Part shown: positions 27,501-37,296 of the stretch, piece after piece | How the letters are laid out: every line of letters begins with the position of its first letter | Position numbering within the stretch: the first letter of the stretch is position 1 | Source of the DNA: Crossaster papposus | Lineage: Eukaryota > Echinodermata > Asteroidea > Velatida > Solasteridae | DNA length: 64,000 nt | Direction of reading: 5' to 3' | Assembly: GCA_037893245.1 (NCBI GenBank) | Contig: JBAIAA010000351.1 | Span: 1,016,576 to 1,080,575, forward strand | Notes under the pieces: generated by a model | The model's database searches: none | What the model was told of the DNA's origin: nothing | The model's input: the letters and a program-made list of their open reading frames with translations, nothing else | Translations under genes and position numbers: made by a program

Positions 27501-30500
27501 CCGAAAAGTGTTTGTTAGGCTCAATGCGCTCTATAGACCATTTAGGGGTGTTGTAAGTTAATTTTGTGTTCTGACGGGAAAAAAACCCGAAAAGTGTTTG
27601 TTAGGCTCAATGGGCTCTATAGACCATTTGGGAGGGTTGGTCGTTCATTTTGTGTTCTGACGGTGAAAACAACCGAAAAGTGTTTGTTAGGCCCAATGCG
27701 CTCTATAGACCATTTGGGAGTGTTGGTCGTTCATTTCGTGTTCTGACGGTGAAAAAACCCGAAAAGTGTTTGTTAGGCTCAATGGGCTCTATAGACCATT
27801 TGGGAGTGTTGGTCGTTCATTTCGTGTTCTGACGGTGAAAACAACCGAAATGTGTTTGTTAGGCCCAATGCGCTCTATAGACCATTTGGGAGTTGGTCGT
27901 TCAATTTGTGTTCTAACGGTGAAAAAAACCGAAAAGTGTTTGTTAGGCTAAATGGGCCCTATAGACCATTTTGGAGTGTTGGTCGTTCATTCAATGTTCT
28001 GACGGTGAAAACAACCGAAAAGTGTTTGTTAGGCTAAATGCGCTCTATAGACCATTTGGGAGTGTTGGTCGTTCATTTCGTGTTCTGACGGTGAAAACAA
28101 CCGAAAAGTGTTTGTTAGGTTCAATGCGCTCTATAGACCATTTAGGGGTGTTGTAAGTTCATTTTTGTGTTCTGACAGTGAAAATAACCGAAAAGTGTTT
28201 GTTAGGCTCAATGGGCTCTATAGGCCATTTAGGGGTGTTGTAAGTTAATTTTGTGTTCTGACGGTGAAAACAACCAGAAAGTGTTTGCTAGGCCCAATGC
28301 GCTCTATAGACCATTCGGGAGTGTTGGTCGTTCATTTCGTGTTCTGACGGTGAAAAAAACCCAAAAGTGTTTGTTAGGCTAAATGGGCTCTATAGACCAT
28401 TTGGGAGTGTTGGTCGTTCATTTCGTGTTCTGACGGTGAAAACAACCGAAAAGTGTTTGTTAGGCCCAATGCGCTCTATAGACCATTTGGGAGTGTTGGT
28501 CGTTCATTTCGTGTTTTGACGGTAAAAACAACCGAAAATTGTTTGTTTGGCTAAATGGGCTATATAGACCATTTGGGAGTGTTGGTCGTTCATTTCGTGT
28601 TCTGACGGTGAAAACAACCGAAAAGTGTTTGTTAGGCTCAATGCGCTCTATAGACCATTTAGGGGTGTTGTAAGTTCATTTTGTGTTCTGACAGTGAAAA
28701 TAACCGAAAAGTGTTTGTTAGGCTCAATGGGCTCTTTTGGCCATTTGGGAGTGTTGGGTGTTCATTTTGTTTTCTGACGGTGAAAAAACCCGAAAAGTGT
28801 TTGTTAGGCTCAATGGGCCCTATAGACCATTTGGGAGTGTTGGTCGTTCATTTCGTGTTCTGACGGTGAAAACAACCAAAAAGTGTTTGTTAGGCTCAAT
28901 GCGCTCTATAGACCATTTGTGAGTGTTGGGAGTTCATTTTGTGTTCTGACGGTGAAAACATCCGAAACGTGTTTGTTAGGCCCAATGCGCTCTATAGACC
29001 ATTTGGGAGTGTTGGTCGTTCATTTCGTGTTCTGACGGTGAAAACAACCGAAAAGTGTTTGTTAGGCCCAATGCGCTGTATAGACCATTTGGGAGTGTCG
29101 GTCGTTAAATTTGTGTTCTGACGGTGAAAAAAACCAAAAAGTGTTTGTTAGGCTAAATGGGCTCTATAGACCATTTGGGAGTGTTGGTCGTTCATTTTGT
29201 GTTCTGACGGTGAAAACAACCGAAAAGTGTTTGTTAGGCCCAATGCGCTCTATAGACCATTTGGGAGTGTTGGTCATTCATTTCGTGTTTTGACGGTAAA
29301 AACAACCGAAAATTGTTTGTTAGGCTCAATGCGCTCTATAGACCATTTAGGGGTGTTGTAAGTTCATTTTGTGTTCTGACAGTGAAAATAACCGAAAAGT
29401 GTTTGTTAGGCTCAATGGGCTCTTTTGGCCATTTGGGAGTGTTGGGAGTTCATTTTGTTTTCTGACGGTGAAAAAACCCGAAAAGTGTTTGTTAGGCTCA
29501 ATGGGCCCTATAGACCATTTGGGAGTGTTGGTCGTTCATTTCGTGTTCTGACGGTGAAAACAACCGAAATGTGTTTGTTAGGCCCAATGCGCTCTATAGA
29601 CCATTTGGGAGTTGGTCGTTCAATTTGTGTTCTAACGGTGAAAAAAACCGAAAAGTGTTTGTTAGGCTAAATGGGCCCTATAGACCATTTGGGAGTGTTG
29701 GTCGTTCATTCAATGTTCTGAGGGTGAAAACAACCGAAAAGTGTTTGTTAGGCTAAATGCGCTCTATAGACCATTTGGGAGTGTTGGTCGTTCATTTCGT
29801 GTTCTAACGGTGAAAACAAACGAAAAGTGTTTGTTAGGCTAAATGGGCTCTATAGACCATTTGGGAGTGTTGGTCGTTCATTTCGTGTTCTGACGGTGAA
29901 AACAACCGAAAAGTGTTTGTTAGGCCCAATCCGCTCTATAGACCATTTGGGAGTGTTGGTCGTTCATTTCGTGTTCTGACGGTGAAAACAACCGAAAAGT
30001 GTTTGTTAGGCCCAATGCGCTCTATAGACCATTCGGGAGTGTTGGTCGTTCATTTCGTGTTCTGACGGTGAAAAAAAACCAAAAAGTGTTTGTTAGGCTA
30101 AATGGGCTCTATAGACCATTTGGGAGTGTTGGTCGTTCATTTCGTGTTCTGACGGTGAAAACAACCGAAAAGTGTTTGTTAGGCCCAATGCGCTCTATAG
30201 ACCATTTGGGAGTGTTGGTCGTTCATTTCGTGTTTTGACGGTAAAAACAACCGAAAATTGTTTGTTAGGCTAAATGGGCTATATAGACCATTTGGGAGTG
30301 TTGGTCGTTCATTTCGTGTTCTGACGGTGAAAGCAACCGAAAAGTGTTTGTTAGGCTCAATGCGCTCTGTAGACCATTTAGGGGTGTTGTAAGTTCATTT
30401 TGTGTTCTGACAGTGAAAATAACCGAAAAGTGTTTGTTAGGCTCAATGGGCTCTTTTGGCCATTTGGGAGTGTTGGGTGTTCATTTTGTTTTCTGACGGT

Positions 30501-32528
30501 GAAAAAACCCGAAAAGTGTTTGTTAGGCTCAATGGGCCCTATAGACCATTTGGGAGTGTTGGTCGTTCATTTCGTGTTCTGACGGTGAAAACAACCAAAA
30601 AGTGTTTGTTAGGCTCAATGCGCTCTATAGACCATTTGTGAGTGTTGGGAGTTCATTTTGTGTTCTGACGGTGAAAACAACCAAAAAGTGTTTGTTAGGC
30701 TCAATGCGCTCTATAGACCATTTGTGAGTGTTGGGAGTTCATTTTGTTTTCTGACGGTGAAAAAACCCGAAAAGTGTTTGTTAGGCTCAATGGGCCCTAT
30801 AGACCATTTGGGAGTGTTGGTCGTTCATTTCGTGTTCTGACGGTGAAAACAACCGAAAAGTGTTTGTTAGGCTCAATGCGCTCTATAGACCATTTGTGAG
30901 TGTTGGGAGTTCATTTTGTGTTCTGACTGTGAAAACATCCGAAATGTGTTTGTTAGGCCCAATGCGCTCTATAGACCATTTGGGAGTGTTGGTCGTTCAT
31001 TTCGTGTTCTGACGGTGAAAACAACCGAAAAGTGTTTGTTAGGCCCAATGCGCTGTATAGACCATTTGGGAGTGTCGGTCGTTAAATTTGTGTTCTAACG
31101 GTGAAAAAAACAGGAAAGTGTTTGTTAGGCTAAATGCGCTCTATAGACCATTTGGGAGTGTTGGTCGTTCATTTTGTGTTCTAACGGTGAAAACAACCGA
31201 AACGTGTTTGTTAGGCTCAATGGGCTCTATAGACCATTTGGGAGTGTTGGTAGTTCATTTCGTGTTCTGACGGTGAAAACAACCGAAAAGTGTTTGTTAG
31301 GCTCAATGCGCTCTATAGACCATTTGGGAGTGTCGGTCGTTAAATTTGTGTTCTAACGGTGAAAAAAACCGAAAAGTGTTTGTTAGGCTAAATGGGCTCT
31401 ATAGACCATTTGGGAGTGTTGGTAGTTCATTTCGTGTTCTGACGGTGAAAACAACCGAAAAGTGTTTGTTAGGCTCAATGCGCTCTATAGACCATTTGGG
31501 AGTGTCGGTCGTTAAATTTGTGTTCTAACGGTGAAAAAAACCGAAAAGTGTTTGTTAGGCTAAATGGGCCCTATAGACCATTTGGGAGTGTTGGTCGTTC
31601 ATTTCGTGTTCTGACGGTGAAAACAACCGAAAAGTGTTTGTTAGGCCCAATGCGCTGTATAGACCATTTGGGAGTGTTGGTCGTTCATTTTGTGTTCTAA
31701 CGGTGAAAAAAACAGGAAAGTGTTTGTTAGGCTAAATGGGCCCTATAGACCATTTGGGAGTGTTGGTCGTTCATTTCGTGTTCTGACGGCGAAAACAACC
31801 GAAAAGTGTTTGTTAGGCTAAATGCGCTCTATAGACCATTTGGGAGTGTTGGTCGTTCATTTTGTGTTCTAACGGTGAAAACAACCGAAACGTGTTTGTT
31901 AGGCTCAATGGGCTCTATAGACCATTTGGGAGTGTTGGTAGTTCATTTCGTGTTCTGACGGTGAAAACAACCGAAAAGTGTTTGTTAGGCTCAATGCGCT
32001 CTATAGACCATTTGGGAGTGTCGGTCGTTAAATTTGTGTTCTAACGGTGAAAAAAACCGAAAAGTGTTTGTTAGGCTAAATGGGCTCTATAGACCATTTG
32101 GGAGTGTTGGTAGTTCATTTCGTGTTCTGACGGTGAAAACAACCGAAAAGTGTTTGTTAGGCTCAATGCGCTCTATAGACCATTTGGGAGTGTCGGTCGT
32201 TAAATTTGTGTTCTAACGGTGAAAAAAACCGAAAAGTGTTTGTTAGGCTAAATGGGCCCTATAGACCATTTGGGAGTGTTGGTCGTTCATTTCGTGTTCT
32301 GACGGTGAAAACAACCGAAAAGTGTTTGTTAGGCTAAATGCGCTCTATAGACCATTTGGGAGTGTTGGTCGTTCATTTTGTGTTCTGACGGTGAAAAAAA
32401 CCGAAAAGTGTTTGTTAGGCTAAATGGGCTCTATAGACCATTTGGGAGTGTTGGTCGTTCATTTTGTGTTCTGACGGTGAAAACAACCGAAAAGTGTTTG
32501 TTAGGCCCAATGCGCTCTATACCCCATT
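18527..32528. repeat. 86-bp satellite array, about 163 copies
   Basis: Tandem unit of 86 bp (GTTCTGACGGTGAAAACAAC, then AAGTGTTTGTTAGG, then GCTCTATAGACCATTTGGGA, then GGTCGTTCATTTCGT). Neighbouring units fall into repeated variant types: CCCAATGCG or CTCAATGGG; TTTGGGAGTGTTGG or TTTAGGGGTGTTGTAAG; AAAACAACC or AAAAAACCC; and an 84-bp form with GGGAGTTGGTCG. The same strings of variants recur at fixed distances, which shows block-wise copying. The unit is not a multiple of three, so the recurring 60-80 codon open frames are a by-product of the period and not genes. The right edge is abrupt at about 32528. Confidence 0.97.
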
Positions 32529-33036
32529 TGGGACTTATATCTTAGCTGCGATCCTCAGAGTTATTGGAGAATGAAGAGACACTCTCCAACTCCACATCTG
32601 AGCTAAAATATTGCCGAAATTCTCACTGTAAGGGACCCAAACTTTGAGGCTCATGTGTCATGTCACTGGCTGCATGGGACTATATGCAGCAATACACGTG
32701 TACATGTACATGTTTGTTTATGGTGTAAATCGAGGAGTTTCCTTTGTTCCTCTCGATAATTTCCTTTGTTTGTACACTATCTTTTTCCCACGGCTCTCAT
32801 TGGTTTTGTACACGATTCTCAATCGAGGTCGTCCTCGATTCTAACCCTAACCCCAATTCACCTTCGTGTCGCCAGGTATGTGTCCTCCATTTACACCATA
32901 AACAAACTTGGTTGGGAGTGAGGATCATTTTCTCGACTTATATCTTAGCTGCGAACCTCAACTTTGTTGGAAAATGAAAAGACACTCACCAGCTCCAACT
33001 CTGAGCTAAAATATTGCCGACATTCTCAGTGACCTT
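32529..33036. repeat. pair of ~100-bp direct repeats flanking a small insertion
   Basis: ACTTATATCTTAGCTGCGA starts at about 32534 and again at about 32937. Both copies continue with GGA(G/A)AATGAA(G/A)AGACACTC and GAGCTAAAATATTGCCGA. The copies are about 100 bp and visibly diverged. The first copy abuts the end of the 86-bp array. Confidence 0.8.
32712..32907. mobile_element. 196-bp MITE with 19-bp perfect terminal inverted repeats
   Basis: GTTTGTTTATGGTGTAAAT at 32712-32730 is the exact reverse complement of 32889-32907, and the next bases (CGAGGA against TCCTCC) also nearly pair. The element sits between the two ~100-bp direct repeats and has no coding capacity. Superfamily not assignable from the ends alone. 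Confidence 0.7.
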
Positions 33037-33529
33037 TTAATTAAAAAGCAATTGACCTACAATATCTTGAAAAGGAGAGCACATAGAAGACAAGTTGTTC
33101 ATCGTTTTGAAGCCTTTTGGTCTCCATTTCATAAAACAAAATTCAGAATCGTAGCATGAAGCATAGTAAAACTACTTTGAAAACAATCCAATTAAAGGTT
33201 AGCAACAATCTTGAAAAATGTTCTGATAGTCACTCTTTAACTTTAAAAGTTAGATTTTTGTTGAATTATATTTTAGTGAGGTAAAAGCCTTATTTACATG
33301 CAAATGCACATTCTTTATTAATTATTCCCTTTGATGTTTACCCAACCACCATACCATGCAGTCACTTCTTGTTAATTATTCCCTTTGATCTCTACCCTCT
33401 TGTCCCTCTCATCTATTTCCTTTGTGACTTTCTCCAGTTGTGTTTTTTTCCTTTTTACCCTGGTCTATACAGCCAATTTACCCCCTTGTTCTGTCTTTGA
33501 TCATACCTACTTCCACCCACTTCTTTATT
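33037..33529. other. AT-rich spacer, no gene seen
   Basis: No coding or repeat structure beyond short homopolymer runs and a doubled TTAATTATTCCCTTTGAT motif (about 33318 and 33372). Confidence 0.5.
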
Positions 33530-33940
33530 ACCAATATGTTCCGAAAATACCAAAATGCACAAAATTACCACCGAAACTACCCCTGTTTGTACATGAGTTT
33601 AATATTTTCCGAAAATGCTCACGGCACAAAATTACCACAAAAGGTACCACGTTTGTAAATTTAATATGTTCCGAAAATACTCAAGGCACAAAATTACCAC
33701 AAAAGGTACCACGTTTGTACATTTAATATGTTCCGAAAATACCCAAGGCACAAAATTACCACGAAACTACCACTGTTTGTACATGGGTTTAATATGTTCC
33801 GAAAATACTCAAGGCACAAAATTACCACAAAAGTACCACGTTTGTACATTTAATATGTTCCGAAAATACCCAAGGCATAACATTACTACCAAAATTACAA
33901 CTGTTTGTACATAGGTTAAGTTCCGAAAATACCCAAGGCA
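33530..33940. repeat. ~60-bp minisatellite, about 7 copies
   Basis: TTCCGAAAATAC followed by CAAGGCACAAAATTACCAC and CGTTTGTACAT recurs about seven times with a spacing of roughly 59-70 bp. The open frames on the plus strand at 33385-33914 are produced by this repeat and are not convincing genes. Confidence 0.9.
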
Positions 33941-34930
33941 CTAAATTACATAACTGATTGGTTTTACAATCCTAGATTTGCATGGGTTAAACAACCCGCA
34001 ATTTGAACAAAAAAACCATATATCCACAACTTATGGCATAGTACGATGCATCAATTTGTGCAGGTGAACTTCTTGTCTGGGATAACGAGATCTAGTATTA
34101 AGAAAAATGTAACGGGTCAACTGGGAAAGGTTTTACACCTGGACACAATTCTGTCCATTCCCTATATCTGATGTAGGCACAGATGTACTTTCTCGTGGTT
34201 GCATTTGCTCTGGACGCAGTTATAGGGGTGCGTCAACTGATTGAACAGCGCTTTCGGAGATGGATCGGATAAGGCTTTTCCGGCCAACCAGAGACTATCT
34301 ACTTTTTCGATATCTGAACAAATAATGGCCATGTAAAGAAAAATAACATCAATTAAATTAATATTTTAAGTTTATTACAAGAACGTTAGAAATAAATGGA
34401 GAATTACAGAAAACTAAGGAATCATGTGACCCCGGTTGAAAACATCCGGTTGGTCGGACATACTCTACAAGATCAATAGCTACACTATACTGTTCATATA
34501 ACGTTGGCTATTAACGGCCAGAAGTAGGCGCTGTGCCATTTAGGCACTATGTACCTGAGCACTTGTATAGATGCATGAATGCAAGGAATTTGCCAATCAT
34601 GCAGACTGGGGGAACAAGCCAGCTAGTATTAAAATTGTGTAATACTTACTGGTAAATAATCCAAGTGCTTGTTAAAGGAAACATGCAGTCTAACATTTTC
34701 ATTACGCAATTTTTGTTTTAAATTAATAGATTCTAGTGTACGTTTAGTGTGATAATTTGCCGTCCAAATATTGACACCCCCCCCCCCCCCCTTTTAATAT
34801 TTTGCGGCAACTAAACATTAGTGACGTAAACCGAGGCAGGACCCGGACAAATTATCGATAGTCAGTACGCGACGTGTGGGTACGAGACGGGTTCGCGTGG
34901 CCATTGATGCACCCACATTGTACAAATCAC
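33941..34930. other. spacer with a poly-C tract, no gene seen
   Basis: Mixed-composition sequence with a C run at 34779-34790. I see no exon-like frame, repeat or terminal inverted repeat here. Confidence 0.5.
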
Positions 34931-34961
34931 GTACGCTTTGTACACGGTAATCAAATTTCAA

Positions 34962-35179
34962 ATGGAAGACCATGAAAGTTCTTCCTCGGTTTTTGGTGAA
35001 TCCGACGAAAACAGTACTGATTCGTCTGATTTGAATCACAATATTTCTTATTCAGACACGGACTCGAGCGAAGATAAAGATGGGGTCCCTGTAGGCGCTC
35101 TAGGTCAAAGCACGACCGCTCAAAATGGTCGCTGCAGAGGGCCGAAAATCACTAGGCCCGCCTGGACCACTTCGCTCTG
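34962..35179 (+). CDS. candidate first coding exon, acidic Ser-rich N terminus
   Basis: The ATG at 34962 opens a frame of 72 codons plus two bases. It encodes an acidic, serine-rich leader (MEDHESSSSVFGESDENSTD) with further SD/DSSED clusters, then a basic end (RCRGPKITRP). The frame reaches CTCTG|GTAAGC at 35179/35180, a strong animal splice-donor match, just before an in-frame stop. Acidic Ser/Asp-rich N termini are common in transposase-derived and nuclear proteins. I cannot identify a family and found no second exon with confidence. Confidence 0.35.
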
Positions 35180-35313
35180 GTAAGCTTTACTTGCTGTCCA
35201 AATCCAAAATTTAGGATCAGCCGGAAACAAATGAAGGCTTATCTCCATCCTTAGTAGTTTTGCTACACACCTAGTCGGTATGACCAACAACTGTTGTATT
35301 TTTATCTTATCAT

Positions 35314-35583
35314 CTACAGTGTTCTGTACTCGGTTAAGCTGAGGGTTGGGTAGAACTTCCGGAACCGGTAGTGCAGCTTCTCTACTACTAGTGCGTCGTC
35401 GCGGTGTTGATCCAAGATGGCCGACTTCACTTCTGCAACACTATCGACAACATTAGCGCAACATGTGTACTTGGCCAAATTCCCTTTGCTCTTTATGTCA
35501 GGGAGCTGATTAAGCGTGGCCTTCTTTGTTTCCCTTGCATTCTGCTCCTTAAGGTTGTCGAATTTTCTATCGAGGTAAGTCAT
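35314..35583 (-). CDS. coding-like stretch, helix-rich, unrecognised
   Basis: The minus-strand frame of 89 codons has a normal amino acid mix and a likely helical segment (FDNLKEQNARETKKA, then VDSVAEVKSAILDQHRDD). The part KSKGNLAKYTCCANVVDSV recalls the N-terminal part of gag-like proteins of some invertebrate retroelements, but the likeness is weak. It could equally be a host exon or chance. It lies divergent from the candidate exon at 34962. Confidence 0.2.
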   Translation of the reverse strand: MTYLDRKFDNLKEQNARETKKATLNQLPDIKSKGNLAKYTCCANVVDSVAEVKSAILDQHRDDALVVEKLHYRFRKFYPTLSLTEYRTL

Positions 35584-35752
35584 AAGCCCGGTATGTCTAC
35601 TGGAGGCGCACCGTTTTCAGCCATGGTGTATGGGTGTGGCGAGGTAGACGTGCAGACGCAGTGGGGCGTGTAGGCAGGGGAGCAGTAAACTCGGCGTGTA
35701 CGCCATGTATGTGTGTCAGGAAGCCGAATAACAAACCGTACAACAGTTAGAA

Positions 35753-35760
35753 TATAAAAA
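35753..35760 (+). promoter_or_regulatory. TATA-like box
   Basis: TATAAAAA lies 74 bp upstream of an ATG in good context (AGACCATGA). The spacing would put transcription start near 35785. It supports the idea that the following stretch was once expressed. Confidence 0.3.
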
Positions 35761-35833
35761 GCCGATCCTAGACAGCTCGATATTTTCGGTCTCAAAATTG
35801 TTTTTATTATATCGATATATATTAAAGAAGACC

Positions 35834-36260
35834 ATGACACAGTCATTTGAAGACAAAAAATTCACATTATTTGATTTTGCACAAGAATTTGCACAAGAAT
35901 TTATTGAAGACAAAGAATTCAAAAAACAATTCAAGCAATAATTTATATTAGCCTTTGCGGAGCAATTTGATGATATATTAACGGACCAACCACCTGGAGA
36001 ATTATCGGATGATTTTGCGGAACAATTTGTGTTGGAATTTATAAACAATTGTAACGAGGAATTTCAATCTCACACAAAAATTAAAAGAAGAAATTGCGGA
36101 CCAATTTGAACAAGAATTACAAGAATTTGCGCAAAATTATACAAGAATAAATTCAGTCAAAAAAAGATGTGATCAAGAACAGCACTCTCTAACAATAAAC
36201 AACAAAAGATGTAAAAGGGAATCTAAATCATTCTCGAGACGACATCTTCTTCGATTCTAA
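35834..36260 (+). pseudogene. Gln/Glu/Phe-rich coding-like remnant
   Basis: From the ATG at 35834 the plus strand encodes a protein-like sequence built on a repeated motif of Phe, Ala, Gln and Glu (FDFAQEFAQEFIEDKEF). Related motifs (AEQFDD, AEQFVLEF, ADQFEQELQEFAQ) continue to about 36120, then a basic tail ending at TAA 36258-36260. It is interrupted and does not read as one open frame. The motif is periodic enough to suggest an amphipathic helical repeat. No family recognised. It might belong to a host gene or to one of the mobile elements nearby. Confidence 0.35.
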
Positions 36261-36423
36261 AATTAACATTAAAAAACAAAACAAGGCGTCCCCTAAGCCA
36301 TAAATGCCTTGAACCTGTATAAAGATGCTCGATGTAATTGCAACAAAATTTCGTCAAAAGGATCTTACAAGCTCCATATGACGCAATGTCTATTTTTAGC
36401 AAAAGGAGCTTGCAAGCTTTATA

Positions 36424-36486
36424 GTGAGTGAGTGAGTTTTAGGGTTTAACGCCGTACCAGCATCAATGGCCATATTCACGGCGGGA
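36424..36486 (+). repeat. mollusc-type SINE-like fragment
   Basis: GTGAGTGAGTGAGTTTTAGG, then TTTAACGCCGTACCAGCATC, then CATATTCACGGCGGG resembles a short repeat I remember as dispersed in many mollusc genomes (GTGAGTGAGTTT, ACGCC, CACGGCGG). It abuts the 3' end of the Penelope-like element. This is the main hint on the host's phylum and rests on memory, not on a search. Confidence 0.45.
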
Positions 36487-36537
36487 ACAAATTTCATTCA
36501 ACAATTTTTTATTTCATTTAACAATTAATGTGAAGAA

Positions 36538-37296
36538 GTTACAGTTTTAGAGGTGGGAGGAAAACCAAAAAAGGAGTCAGACTCCTGGATGTGGATCTGG
36601 CAAACCACACATCTGGAACTGCACTTGAAAGTTCCGTGCTGGATGGGAGGAGATGTATCCAAGCTGGGAACTTCGGCTCGAACAATGAGGTCTCGTAGAT
36701 TACGAGGGCGTCTTTAAGCCAATACAGGGCTGTCGGGGACGGCACGGACAAGGCGACCTGAAGTGTGGAGAATGTGATGGCTGTCGTTAGTGATTTTGCG
36801 AAGGGAAGAGAGACTGGGGTGAAAGGTAGTCACCATGGGATCATGGGTTTGGCATTAGCCTGGGGGGCTTTTACCTTTAGAGCCAAATTTCTGGGTACAG
36901 CTTTGGCTCTGGCAATGGCACGTTGAACTTGGCGGGAGCTGTGACCCCTGGAAACCATAGAGAAATCATAGTCGTTAGAACAAATCCCTTTGAGTCTGAT
37001 GGCCTGACTTAATGCTATACCAGTCTTACAATGCCTAGGGTGACAGCTGGAGGAGTGAAGATATTGGTGTGTGTGTGGGGGGGTTTAGAATACAGATCAG
37101 TGGTTATTAAGTTATCCTCCTTGCGGATGGTGACATCCAGGAAGTGGGCCTGATGATGTGAGTACTCTGATGTGAACTTGATGGTCCTGTGGAAGAAATT
37201 CATGTGATTAGTGAAAGTAAGCAGACTGTCCTCATCACTGGTCCAGATAAAAAATACATCATCAATGTATCTCCACCAGATCCAGAGACGGCACGG
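36538..37296 (-). mobile_element. Penelope-like element, 3' part of the RT ORF
   Basis: On the minus strand the sequence encodes WWRYIDDVFFIWTSDEDSLL, the catalytic YxDD region typical of Penelope reverse transcriptases. It goes on with NHMNFFHRTIKFTSEYS and HFLDVTIRKEDNLITTDLY, then the family's C-terminal features: TTFHPSLPSL, RRPRNLRDLIVRAEVPS, and a Cys pattern near CSSRCVVCQ. The frame is lost more than once near 37015 and 36750, so the copy is dead. The typical GIY-YIG endonuclease that would follow is not seen. The sequence stops near 36538, next to the SINE-like fragment. Confidence 0.85.

Noticed and set aside
18606-32216. Dozens of 60-80 codon open frames encoding variants of FVRLNGLYRPFGSVGRSF
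   Set aside because: They come from the 86-bp period, whose length is not a multiple of three. The same DNA is read in successive frames and stops recur every three units. There is no sign of coding selection.
32837-32850. Telomere-like CTAACCCTAACCCC
   Set aside because: Only two repeat units, inside a MITE. Too short to claim an interstitial telomere.
33385-33914. Plus-strand frames of 72-113 codons
   Set aside because: They run through the ~60-bp minisatellite, and overlapping frames carry the same repeated peptide.
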